This document shows, piece after piece, positions 1 through 8,813 of a stretch of DNA of 22,094 nt. The notes beneath the pieces are model-generated. The model ran no database searches, was not told the DNA's origin, and saw only the letters and a program-made list of their open reading frames with translations. The DNA comes from Stephanodiscus triporus. Lineage: Eukaryota; Bacillariophyta; Thalassiosirophyceae; Thalassiosirales; Thalassiosiraceae. Position 1 is the first letter of the stretch; every line of letters starts with the position of its first letter. Location of the stretch: positions 1 through 22,094 of the forward strand of contig JALLAZ010000176.1 of assembly GCA_036939755.1 (NCBI GenBank), written 5' to 3'. The position numbers and the translations under genes were made by a program.

Positions 1-303
1 TCTGATGGGGGAAGGGCTCAGTACGAAGGACTCTCTTGACAGGGTTCACTCTGGAAATAACGCTTCTCAATTAAATTAGTTGGGCCTTGGAGTGTGTGTA
101 AATTTTTACTCTACATCAGATCTATCAGAAAAGAGCTCCAGTTGAAGACGATCAAGGCTTATTTGACACCCAAAGTATCGCACTAATCTAAAGTCCTATT
201 TTTAGAACGAGACAAGATTCAGGACCGGGAATATGTAGCACCTACAAATCGATAAAACCTAAGATAGTTCAAGCAAATCCAATCTCACAAGTATCGCCAA
301 AAC
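1..303. other. Left-edge region downstream of eIF5
   Basis: This stretch follows the eIF5 stop on the minus strand and should include its 3' UTR. I see no coding frame, repeat or RNA gene in it. Confidence 0.5.
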
Positions 304-2085
304 TCAATCGGAATCTTCATCGGAGCTGTCGTCTTCCTGCAACCAAACCACGACGGGCTCGGCCTCCGCCCTCATGCTGCACCTCTGATCCTCGTTCACG
401 CTCTCGAGGGTGTACTCGGTCCTACCCTCCCCAGCCCACTCAAGAATGGTGTCCTCCTCGAGCACCTCCTCGTCGAAGAGCTGCTTGATTAGTACGGCGA
501 AGTTCTTGGGCTTGTCGGCGCAGAGACTCTCGCAGGCGGAGATAAGATGGCGTTCCATGACGTTCTTCCCCTGTGTGATCTTGGCGATGGTAGGTGCGTA
601 AGTTTGGACCTGCTTTAGCTTAAAGAACTCGGGAGTGAAGGCGGCCTGGATGAAGATGTGGATCTTGTCTTGAGACTTGAGGCCGGAGGCCATCTGCTCG
701 TTGACGACCTTCTCCGCGATGAGGGAGGGGGATGCATCCGGATTCGCGGAGAGGTATTTCTTCGTCGCTTCGACGGAAAGGGCTGATTTTCAGTATTATA
801 TGAAGAGGGGGGAGAGATATCGACGCAGGCAAACGTGTGTGAGAACAGAGAGATATTATTGATGTTGGTGCGCACAACATGCAAGATAACATGGCACTCA
901 CCCATGGCATTGGCATCATCAACAGTCTCTGGCACACCATCGTCCTCATCATCATCGGAACCGAAGTCATCCACTTTGTCGCCCGAGACGGCATCTTCAA
1001 GATACGATATCTCCTCCTTGGACTTCTTCTCCTGATAAAAACGAGCATGGAAAGTTTTGATAAGATTTACAGAATGGAGGGGATCCAACCGTGGCGAAAC
1101 ACACAACTTCGACGTACCTTCTTCTTGTCCTTGTCCTTTTTCTCCTTCTTCTTGTCCTTTGATTTCTTGTCCTTCTTCTCCTAAGGCCGAACAAAAACAC
1201 AGTCCAGTAAATGTGTTGATGTTCGATCAAAATTATCGGGACTGCGAACAACGTATATGTTAAGAACTAAATCATTGTATAAGCAACGCACCTTCTTCTT
1301 CTCGTCCACACTGCCATCACTGCTCCCATCCTTCTTCTCCTCCTTCTTGTCATCCTTCTTCTTGTCCTTCTTCTTCCCCTCCTTCTTCGCATCGGACCGC
1401 GCCTTCTTGTCCTGCGCGAGGATGAAGGTGCACAGCTTGTGGGTCATGTCCACCATCTCCTTCGCGCCGCAGGCGGCGCACTTGTGGTAGATAACGCCCG
1501 TCTTGATCTTGTACTCCGTCTCGGGTAGGTTGCAGTTGGGACATAGCACGAAGAGCTGGATGTACTTGTGCATCAGCTGCTGAAGCACAATGTCGGTGTG
1601 ATGTCCGTTCACGATCGCCCTGTCGGTCTCGGCGCTGTAGGTGGTCTGGGAGCCCAACTCGCACCCGAAGAACTAAATTCGAAAATGGGGGGAAGGAAAC
1701 AATTAAAAAGAGATGTCGATAATTAATCACTCCTAGTCTTTGAGAAAGTGGGGGACGAGGGAACGGAATGAGAAATCCCTCACCTTGTTCACCTCTCCCG
1801 GGTCGCGGTGCAAACTGAGCGCAACCTCGCTGATGTTGGGGACGACGGTTTTGCTACCATTGCCCTTGCCCTCCAGCTTGCCGAAGACCGTGGGCATTTT
1901 GTAGCGGTACTCGGGATCATCCACCTATTCGAAAAAGGCGAAGCAAAAAGGGGGGGGGATCGTAGGTGTCAGCGTCGTCCGTCATGTAATAACATCGTTG
2001 AGGCACGAGAAAGTAAAAAAAATTGAAGCGAACGACTCACCGGTGTGGTGCCGGCGATGTTTACAATAGCTCCTGGTCGACCCAT
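304..2085 (-). CDS. EIF5: Eukaryotic translation initiation factor 5 (eIF5), six exons
   Basis: eIF5 is the GTPase-activating protein for eIF2 in the 43S/48S pre-initiation complex and acts in the cytosol. The exons I infer, in coding order, are 2085-2041, 1924-1784, 1672-1292, 1180-1118, 1031-902 and 782-304. All junctions are GT-AG and the frame stays open for 412 aa. The N-terminal domain carries YRYKMP, whose Arg22 matches the family's catalytic arginine finger, followed by EGKGNG. A four-cysteine zinc site lies at C106, C109, C127 and C130, followed by the HKLCTFIL block. A highly charged Lys/Glu/Asp linker spans about residues 150-215. The C-terminal W2/HEAT domain holds ILEWAGEG, and the protein ends in an acidic tail typical of the AA-box. 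The length is close to other eIF5s (about 400-430 aa). The first ATG opens exon 1 with 15 codons. Family identity is secure; exon borders rest on reading splice sites and keeping frame. Confidence 0.95.
1118..1180 (-). other. EIF5: 63-nt eIF5 exon encoding only charged linker
   Basis: This exon lies between a CTTAG acceptor and a GTACGT donor. It is phase 0 on both sides and encodes 21 residues that are all Lys, Asp, Glu or one Ser. Including or skipping it would keep the reading frame, so it is a possible optional cassette. Its borders follow the same intron pattern as its neighbours. The flanking introns are 111 and 86 nt. Confidence 0.8.
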
Positions 2086-2663
2086 CTTGTTGAGTGTAGT
2101 AACTTATATTTTCGGATTTATAATCATAGAGGATCTCCGTCGCGTGGGGTGACGAAGTTGGGGGATCGATGAGATGACTGAACGGGGTAAAAATCATGTA
2201 ACCCTTCCGTTATTATTTTTGAAAAGGTGGTGTCAACGCCGTAAAAAGCAGCGGTGGCGTCGTCGGTTTGTTTATTCGATGCTGGTGGATGATAAAGGTT
2301 CTCGTGCCAGTCCTAGGGACGAAGGGGATCTTCGGAATGAATGCGTCGCACGTTGGGGAGGGATTCTCTGCTGCTGTTGCCGCGTCGCTTCTTGAATCTC
2401 TGCGGCGTGGCTTCTTTTTTCTTTTTTGGGTGGGATAGGAATCGTGGTTGTGGTGTGAGATGTCCGGGCGGGGGGATGGGTTTCGCTTGGGGGGAAGGGC
2501 AAGGCCAGACTGCCGAGAATAAATGAAACAACGAAGGACACTACTGCGCGTTTATCCTCCTCCAGAGAGCAGTGTAAGAATAATATAAAAGAATAACATG
2601 ATGTTCCTTCTCCTAACCAAACGGCAATAAATCGAACTGTATAATTTCAATTAGGCTGACGAT
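2086..2663. promoter_or_regulatory. Divergent intergenic region between eIF5 and UBA4/MOCS3
   Basis: These 578 bases separate two divergently transcribed start codons, so they should hold both promoters. The only candidate core element I see is TATAAAAG at 2584-2591, about 73 bases upstream of the UBA4 ATG. The middle (about 2400-2520) is purine/pyrimidine-skewed low complexity with T-rich and G-rich runs. The short open frames here have no recognisable protein character and I do not call them genes. Confidence 0.4.
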
Positions 2664-4631
2664 ATGAACAAACGACGGCGCAACAACAACGAGCTGAACG
2701 CCGGATCCGCCGTCGTCGGGGATGACAGCTTCGACGAGGACATCGACGAGTCCTCCATCATGGGGTGCAAGGCGCGCTCCTCCGTCCCGGACGCAGACAG
2801 CACCCACGGCAACGGCAGGGGCCTGCTGGTCAACCTGATGGCCGGGACGGGGGAGGAGGACGCTTGCGACGCCGCGGTAGCGAAGGACGACGACGACGAC
2901 GACGGGACTGTGCAATCCCGCGGGGGGTGCGACCACCACCGTCGATCCGTGTCGACTCGGCGGAAATTCTACTACTGGTGGACCAACTTCGCGTCGCGCG
3001 TGAGTCGATCGGCGTCGTCCCTCCTGAATCAGCACACGCCCAACCTCAACGACATGCTGGAGGCGACGGGCGCTCATCCGTTGGAGGAGCGGCGACAGTC
3101 GCGGGAGAGGGGGATGCCACGGGATGATAGTACACCCGAGAATCGCATCGACGACGACGACGACGACGACGATGACGACGATGATGGAAGCGGCGGCGAT
3201 CGGGTGGCGTTCGCTCTGCGGGAAGAGATCGCCATGTTGAAGGAGAGGATACGCGCGTTGGAGTACGAAAGGGACGGGGCGGGGCAGGACCAACCTCCCC
3301 GTCGGGACGTCGTCGTTCGCGACGCCCCCTCGACCGCCGGGGGCATCGACGACATTCCGTCCGTCGCACCCGTTCGAAATCTTCGACCGGATCATATCTC
3401 GCGATATTCGCGCCAGCTCCTCCTGGGCGACGGATTCGGAGTCGCGGGGCAGAGGAGGCTCCTGTCGACGTCCGTGCTCGTGATCGGGGCCGGGGGCATC
3501 GGCTCGACCGTGTTGCTATACCTCGCCGCGGCGGGGATCGGGCACGTCACCGTGGTGGACTACGACCGCGTCGAGACGTCCAATCTGCATCGGCAGGTCA
3601 TCCACAGGGATGTCGATGCATCTGGGGACATCGGCCAAGAAGGGGGATTGAACAAGGCGATCTCGGCCAGGCGCGCGATGCTGAATTTGAATCCGACCAT
3701 GTCTTGCACCGCCTTGGCTATCGTGATAAGTGCCGACAACGCGTTGGAGCTAGTGTCGAAGCACGATGTCGTCGTAGACGCGAGCGATAATCCCCAAACA
3801 CGCTATTTGCTGAACGATGCTTGTATACTGGCCGGCAAGCCGCTGGTGTCAGGAAGCGCCATGGGTACCGAAGGTCAATTGACCGTCTACAATTATCAGC
3901 CCGCCGATGCGTCATTGGATGGAGTGACGCAGCGAGCCGCATGCTACCGATGCCTATACCCGAAGCCCGTGGCCGCCGAGGGATGCAAGAGCTGCAGCGA
4001 CAACGGCGTCCTGGGGATGGTACCCGGAGTCGTCGGCATCTTGCAGGCCGTGGAGGTGATAAAAGTCGTGACTGGCATCGGAAGCATCATGCATGATCGG
4101 CTGATGATGTACGACTCCATGCATTGCTCCTTTATGAACGTCAAGAAGCCTCCCGTGAGGCCGAATTGCGCCGTATGCTCTCCGGACTCCGCGATCAAGA
4201 CCATGTCGGACAGCGCAAGGTCGTTAGAGAATGTGCGCGGCCCGAGCATTTGCGCTCTACCCACTTCGGGAGGGATGCTGGCCTCGGAGCAGAATGTTTC
4301 GTGCGTGGAATACAACCACTTACGCAAGAACGGCCAGCCTCACGTGCTCCTCGACGTACGTGTGGCGCGGCAGTACGAAATGTGTTCCTTGGACGGTTCG
4401 ATAAACTTGCCGTTAGAGCTATTGGAGTCGCAACTTGAGACGGTTGGATTGATGTCCAAAGGAGAGTTGCCCGTTTTTTGCATCTGTCGTAGAGGAATAG
4501 CCTCTGCGGAGGCAACTGCAATCATTCAAAAATCGATCGAGGAGGGAAATGCGGTGCATTCAGTTTATAACATTGCGGGAGGATTGAACTCTTGGGTAGA
4601 GACAGTAGATTCGGTATTCCCGCGGTACTGA
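2664..4631 (+). CDS. MOCS3: Adenylyltransferase and sulfurtransferase MOCS3/UBA4 (ThiF E1 plus rhodanese)
   Basis: MOCS3/UBA4 adenylates and then thiocarboxylates the ubiquitin-like carriers URM1 and MOCS2A. It supplies sulfur for tRNA wobble-uridine thiolation and molybdenum cofactor synthesis in the cytosol. This copy is a single uninterrupted frame of 655 aa. Residues 1-240 are an extension with two Asp runs (75-80 and 163-174) and a short helix like the small N-terminal helix of MOCS3. The E1 domain starts with ISRYSRQLLLG at about 245, has the nucleotide loop GAGGIGS at 275-281 and NLHRQV after it, then zinc-type pairs CYRC and CAVC, with CSDNGVLG at the expected E1 cysteine. The C-terminal rhodanese domain has its active-site Cys at 608 in FCICRRGIAS and ends WVETVDSVFPRY, as in the family. 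Human MOCS3 is 460 aa, so the excess length is N-terminal. The loop residues after CRRG differ from the usual Asn-Asp. CFAP58 follows 167 bases downstream on the same strand. Confidence 0.95.
   Translation: MNKRRRNNNELNAGSAVVGDDSFDEDIDESSIMGCKARSSVPDADSTHGNGRGLLVNLMAGTGEEDACDAAVAKDDDDDDGTVQSRGGCDHHRRSVSTRRKFYYWWTNFASRVSRSASSLLNQHTPNLNDMLEATGAHPLEERRQSRERGMPRDDSTPENRIDDDDDDDDDDDDGSGGDRVAFALREEIAMLKERIRALEYERDGAGQDQPPRRDVVVRDAPSTAGGIDDIPSVAPVRNLRPDHISRYSRQLLLGDGFGVAGQRRLLSTSVLVIGAGGIGSTVLLYLAAAGIGHVTVVDYDRVETSNLHRQVIHRDVDASGDIGQEGGLNKAISARRAMLNLNPTMSCTALAIVISADNALELVSKHDVVVDASDNPQTRYLLNDACILAGKPLVSGSAMGTEGQLTVYNYQPADASLDGVTQRAACYRCLYPKPVAAEGCKSCSDNGVLGMVPGVVGILQAVEVIKVVTGIGSIMHDRLMMYDSMHCSFMNVKKPPVRPNCAVCSPDSAIKTMSDSARSLENVRGPSICALPTSGGMLASEQNVSCVEYNHLRKNGQPHVLLDVRVARQYEMCSLDGSINLPLELLESQLETVGLMSKGELPVFCICRRGIASAEATAIIQKSIEEGNAVHSVYNIAGGLNSWVETVDSVFPRY
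3150..3185 (+). repeat. In-frame GAC/GAT repeat encoding 12 Asp
   Basis: Twelve consecutive Asp codons (mostly GAC, later mixed with GAT) lie in the N-terminal extension of UBA4/MOCS3. A second, shorter run of six GAC codons lies at 2886-2903. Both fall in the poorly conserved acidic leader. Trinucleotide slippage is the likely origin and could make length vary between alleles. Confidence 0.9.
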
Positions 4632-4798
4632 TAGAGAGTTCTTCTGCGCCAGATCCGCGCTGCTCTCTCTCTGGTTAAGGAAGAGCAGACTAGAATTTCA
4701 ATAGCGCACGAACGCGCACCGAAGGTTTTTTATCAGCACGTAACAGATCGTACGCCCACAGAAAAAGTACGGCAAACTGCCCCAAGACACAACTAAGC

Positions 4799-7432
4799 AT
4801 GTCAAATGACGAAGAAGTCCAAGAATGTCCCTCTGAACGGGTATCATCATCAGCTTCTGATCCCACTAAAGCGGAGGCTCGATCTGGCTCACACAATGTA
4901 AATGGCATACTTGTCGAGACTGCGGTGCACAATGAGGCATGCATGGTTGATCAATGTGAGGAAGTACACTGTTGCCCCCAGGAGACGGAAGCTTCGGGAT
5001 GTCTACCACATGAGTCACTCAAGTCGTCGAGTCAAACTGAGACCCTTAAGTCCTTGCTAGAGTCTGCATTTGGCAGAGAAGAGAAAGCCAAGGGGACAGT
5101 TCGAAAACTACAAGCAGAAGTGGAAAGACTGACCGATCTTATCGATAAGAATGAAATAGCCATTGCCCGTAAAAATAATGAGGCCGAGCATCTTTTACGT
5201 GATTTGGTCGACTGGAAAAATCAAGCAACCACCGCGAATGAGAGAATGAGTGCCAAGGAGATAGAAAACCAAAAATTGCAAAGCCAAAAGGAACAGCTCG
5301 AGATGTCCTACACAGAGATGATGGAAAGTAACATTTTACAGAAGGAGCATCTTGCAGAAAAGAATGACGAGGTCAAGAGAGAAAATGAGCGAAGAGAGCG
5401 CGTGGAAAAAGAATTGGAGAGCGTGCAATCAAAGCTACAGGCAAAAACGCAAGAGTGTATAGATAAGCAATATTCTGCCGCTACATCCCAGTCTAAGGTA
5501 ATATCACTCGAGAAAAGCCTACTTGAGGCAAAAAAGGCCACCGCTTTGAAAGAGCAAGAGCTAAGAGAAGAGATTGTGAAATCTGAGAACACGGTTAAGG
5601 TTAAAGCGGAGCAAAAGAAAGCCTTGACAGAGCAAACTGAAAAAAATGCCCAATTTCAGATCGAACAGAAGAAGTTGCTAGCTGAGCACAACCAGCTGAT
5701 ATCAGAAAAGGGTCATTTGGAGCGTAATCTTGAGGCTGAACGTAAGTCAGCTCTTCGACTTCAGCAAGTCGTAGAGGATTCCAAAGTTTCTATACGCCAA
5801 TCGAATGATGAGGTTCAACTGCTCAATAAGGAGTGTGACAAGTTAAGGAGACGAGAGAATGAATTCAATCGAGACATCTTGATGCTGAAGCGCGAGAATA
5901 GTATTCATTTGGGTCGTATACAAAGCTCCGAGGATATGTTGAAAAAATCCGATTCTGAAATTAAACACAAGGGAGAAATCATCGCTTCTCTTGAGAAGGA
6001 GCTTGCCGAGGCGAAGGATGTTAATGCGAAACAAGAACATTTATTCTGTCGTTTGGAAGGCGAGTGTGATGGTCTGCGACATCAGGTAAAAGACTCACAA
6101 GTGCATTACCAACGCATGTTCGACGAGAAGAAGATATTGGAAACTCAAGCAAAGGAACTGAACAAAATGATTGAGGAGCTTCAGAATCAAATCGAAGTAC
6201 AAACGAGAGTTAAGGAAAAAATGAAAGAGGAGAACAATAATGTCTTGAGAGATCTGAACGATTCTCAAAAAGCCCTTCTCACGTTGGAGCAAGGAAGAAA
6301 GGACGATCACCTTTTATTGGATACTCTACGATCGGAGCTGTCTGACAAGGATTCTGCGCTGATAAAAGAAAGCTACGCTGTAAGTCGAGAGAAGGCGCAG
6401 AAGGATACGTATGCCGATGAAATATCTAGATTGAAGAAGACGATCGCCCAAAGTGAAGACACTATTCGAACTCATCAATCAGACGCGAGGCGCCTTGGCA
6501 CAGCTATTCGTAAATTGGAGGATGCTGCATCTATACGAAGGAAAGAGTATGATCATGTATTGCATGAGCGCGATATCCTCGGTTCAAGTCTCATTCGTCG
6601 GAATGATGAGCTGGCCTTGATGTACGAAAAAATTAAGATCCTCCAGAGCACACAATGCAGGGGTGAACTCCAGTATAATGCCAGACTGGATGACATGCGC
6701 ATATTGAAAATTAAAGTAAGGGATTTGCAGAGACAGCTGGCGATATCTCAAGGTGGCCAAGCTGGGACGGACGATCTCTCTAGAAAACTCACGGTTATTC
6801 AGAAAGAATTGATGCGAGAGAAATTGAAGGTAAAGGCCCTATCAGATGAATTGGAGACTCCTTTAAACGTGCACAGATGGCACAAACTAGAGGGATCCGA
6901 CCCACAGGCATATGAAATGATTCAGAAGATACATATCCTTCAAAAGAGACTGCTCCAAAAATCAGAGGCGATTATCAAGAAAAACGCTATCATCAGAGAC
7001 CACGAGAAACGTCAGCTGGATATGGAGAAGGTTATAGCTCGTCAACCAGGTCCAGACATGGCTGAGCAGCTTTGCTTTTACCAAAATGATGTGACTAAGA
7101 AGACGAAACAGATGAAAGCGATGGCTAGCGAGCTCAATATGCATCAAACACAAATCAACGAGTACAAGCGCGAAATAGAAAATCTAGAAACAGAACTCCT
7201 TAATTTCAAGAGGAAATACTTTGAGCAAAAAAGGCGAGAAACATTAAAGGAAAAGGAAATGGTAATAGACTTGCCGTCGGAGTTTGCTCCAAATACTAGA
7301 CCAGCCAAGACTGGTGGGCAAGATGCCAGTCCTGTGGTGGAAGTGAAGAGGGTGAAAGAGGAGCCTTTCAAGGATCATTCCGGCACTGTCAAGTTAACTT
7401 CATTTGCAGGAGTGGTTTTTGGAATAAAGTAA
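4799..7432 (+). CDS. CFAP58: Cilia- and flagella-associated protein 58 (CFAP58/CCDC147)
   Basis: CFAP58 is a long coiled-coil axonemal protein conserved in flagellated eukaryotes and needed for normal sperm flagella in animals. This uninterrupted 877-aa frame is almost entirely heptad-like coiled coil from about residue 85 to 840. The diagnostic C-terminal blocks are present: NVHRWHKLEGSDP from residue 690, ARQPGP at 747-752, and KTKQMKAMASELNM followed by KRKYFEQKRRE. A block near residue 90 (ESAFGREEKAKGT) matches the family's early conserved segment. Total length is close to the human protein (872 aa). The first 80 or so residues do not resemble the family N-terminus. They are low complexity with a cysteine cluster at C48, C53, C58, C59 and C68. 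The ATG is the first in frame, and only 167 bases separate it from the upstream stop, leaving little room for a missing exon. Its presence implies a flagellated life stage. Confidence 0.93.
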   Translation: MSNDEEVQECPSERVSSSASDPTKAEARSGSHNVNGILVETAVHNEACMVDQCEEVHCCPQETEASGCLPHESLKSSSQTETLKSLLESAFGREEKAKGTVRKLQAEVERLTDLIDKNEIAIARKNNEAEHLLRDLVDWKNQATTANERMSAKEIENQKLQSQKEQLEMSYTEMMESNILQKEHLAEKNDEVKRENERRERVEKELESVQSKLQAKTQECIDKQYSAATSQSKVISLEKSLLEAKKATALKEQELREEIVKSENTVKVKAEQKKALTEQTEKNAQFQIEQKKLLAEHNQLISEKGHLERNLEAERKSALRLQQVVEDSKVSIRQSNDEVQLLNKECDKLRRRENEFNRDILMLKRENSIHLGRIQSSEDMLKKSDSEIKHKGEIIASLEKELAEAKDVNAKQEHLFCRLEGECDGLRHQVKDSQVHYQRMFDEKKILETQAKELNKMIEELQNQIEVQTRVKEKMKEENNNVLRDLNDSQKALLTLEQGRKDDHLLLDTLRSELSDKDSALIKESYAVSREKAQKDTYADEISRLKKTIAQSEDTIRTHQSDARRLGTAIRKLEDAASIRRKEYDHVLHERDILGSSLIRRNDELALMYEKIKILQSTQCRGELQYNARLDDMRILKIKVRDLQRQLAISQGGQAGTDDLSRKLTVIQKELMREKLKVKALSDELETPLNVHRWHKLEGSDPQAYEMIQKIHILQKRLLQKSEAIIKKNAIIRDHEKRQLDMEKVIARQPGPDMAEQLCFYQNDVTKKTKQMKAMASELNMHQTQINEYKREIENLETELLNFKRKYFEQKRRETLKEKEMVIDLPSEFAPNTRPAKTGGQDASPVVEVKRVKEEPFKDHSGTVKLTSFAGVVFGIK

Positions 7433-8086
7433 TCAAAACAATGCGTTTATCCATAATTCATGTTTTATGTTTGCGTCGCTTGCTCACGAATCCTTTGATC
7501 ATAATGTTGATGGGCGCACTCCACTGACTTGTCCATTGCCAACAGGCTAATGGAGTATTTCGGTGTACTACACATATTTACCAAGCGACATACTGCTCAG
7601 TCAAGCAGAAAAAACTCGACCCATACTGGAGATTCGATGCTAGATTGCAAAACTTTGTGACTAAAGAGTTTGTGACCGAGGGAAACTGATTTCTTGTCAC
7701 AACTTCATCGGAACATCTCAACAGTGGTCAACATCATATTCGGGAGTAAACTTTACGTTCTACTCTAAGTATTATTACTATTTACATATCTATTTAGGTG
7801 GTTAGCACGCCTCTGGCAGCAGCGTACCATAGTCTATCGCCAACTTTCTCCCTCTCAATTTGCTTCTTATAGATGAGCTATGGAGAGTGTTGACTTTAAA
7901 TATTTGGATGAATTTGCAGTAGCAGTAGCGAGTGGTTGATGTGATAGTAGCGTAGGTAGCGGTGGGCTGTGGCGAATGGATGTACAAGTGATTTCACCTG
8001 CCCAAGATATAGTGAGAACATGTCGTCTTCGGACTTGCTGAGTTGGCCTTCTGTTATGTTCCTTTGAACATGAGCTGATCCTAGCT
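7433..8086. other. Convergent intergenic region (3' ends of CFAP58 and the 8087-8813 gene)
   Basis: About 650 bases lie between the CFAP58 stop and the stop of the minus-strand gene. The sequence is AT-richer than the coding regions. It should contain both 3' untranslated regions. I see no tRNA, no repeat and no open frame with protein-like composition. Confidence 0.6.
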
Positions 8087-8813
8087 TTATTGAGCGAGGA
8101 TGCTGTCCTTGAAACGAATGGCGACGCGACGGATGGTCTTGAGGGGCCCGCGACGCATGTGCGATCGCACAGCTTTGTTAGATTCTTCCATATCCATGGA
8201 CATGGTCGGCCAGTCATCAGTCGGCGAGCCGAAGGAGTAGGAGTTGTCATATTCGCTGCAAGGAGAGAGGCATCGAACGAACAAGTATGTAGCGTTAGGA
8301 AAACATGAAGTGTAAATGATTATCAAGCGCAAAGTCCTACGTCTCTTGTCATGTGCGAACTCACTCGTCGTAGACGGGAGGCTTGGTGGTAGGATCCACC
8401 TCGCTGTACCAGCTCCACAGAGTGTGAATCGGAAGATCCTTGCTCGTAGGCATCGACGGCATGGACGGCATGGCGATCGCAGGGATGGACCACGCATTCA
8501 GCTGAGTAGACGTCGCGTCGCCGCCGGCGGCGGCCTTTCCCGGAGAGGCGAAGAAGCTGTAGCTCTTCGGTAGGGTCTTCTTGATAGTATCGCCCGAAAT
8601 GAGGTAGGTCGAGCTCAACTTGCGCGTTAAGCTCGACGCCGCCGATGCCAAGACCATGGCGTCGTGCGAGGTAATATGGTATTGGCTGGCGAAGGCGCGC
8701 ACGTGCTCAATGCAAAGTAAGAAGATAGTCATGAGGAGGGCGGTCACGGCGGTGGCTCGACTTTGGAGGATACGAGCATGGTGTTGGAGCTCCTGCCTAT
8801 TGGTGATGATCAT
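8087..8813 (-). CDS. Unknown small protein with probable bipartite plastid-targeting leader
   Basis: I do not recognise this 205-aa protein. Two exons are inferred, 8813-8365 and 8255-8087, joined across a 109-nt GT-AG intron (donor GTGAGT, acceptor TTGCAG). The N-terminus has a charged start, a hydrophobic core at about residues 20-35 (TAVTALLMTIFLLC) and then VRA-FAS at 38-43. An Ala-Phe junction directly after a signal peptide resembles the ASAFAP motif that sends proteins into diatom and other secondary plastids. The stretch after it is rich in Ser, Thr and basic residues, as a transit peptide would be. The mature part has a Met/Pro/Ser-rich stretch, a Trp-containing segment (LWSWYSEVD), and a basic C-terminus. 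The leader could instead serve the secretory route. That it is a real spliced gene is likely; its function is unknown. Confidence 0.7.

Noticed and set aside
1257..1490. Plus-strand frame rich in Phe, Ser and Leu opposite eIF5
   Set aside because: It is the complement of the Lys/Glu/Asp-rich eIF5 linker and crosses its intron boundary.
2613..3395. 260-codon open frame on the minus strand opposite UBA4
   Set aside because: It is antisense to the GC-rich, repeat-rich UBA4 leader and its Val/Arg/Pro-rich product reflects the complement of Asp codons. No independent gene features.
7802..7987. 61-codon minus-strand frame downstream of the plastid-type gene
   Set aside because: No homology-like features, ordinary composition, and it lies where a 3' UTR is expected.
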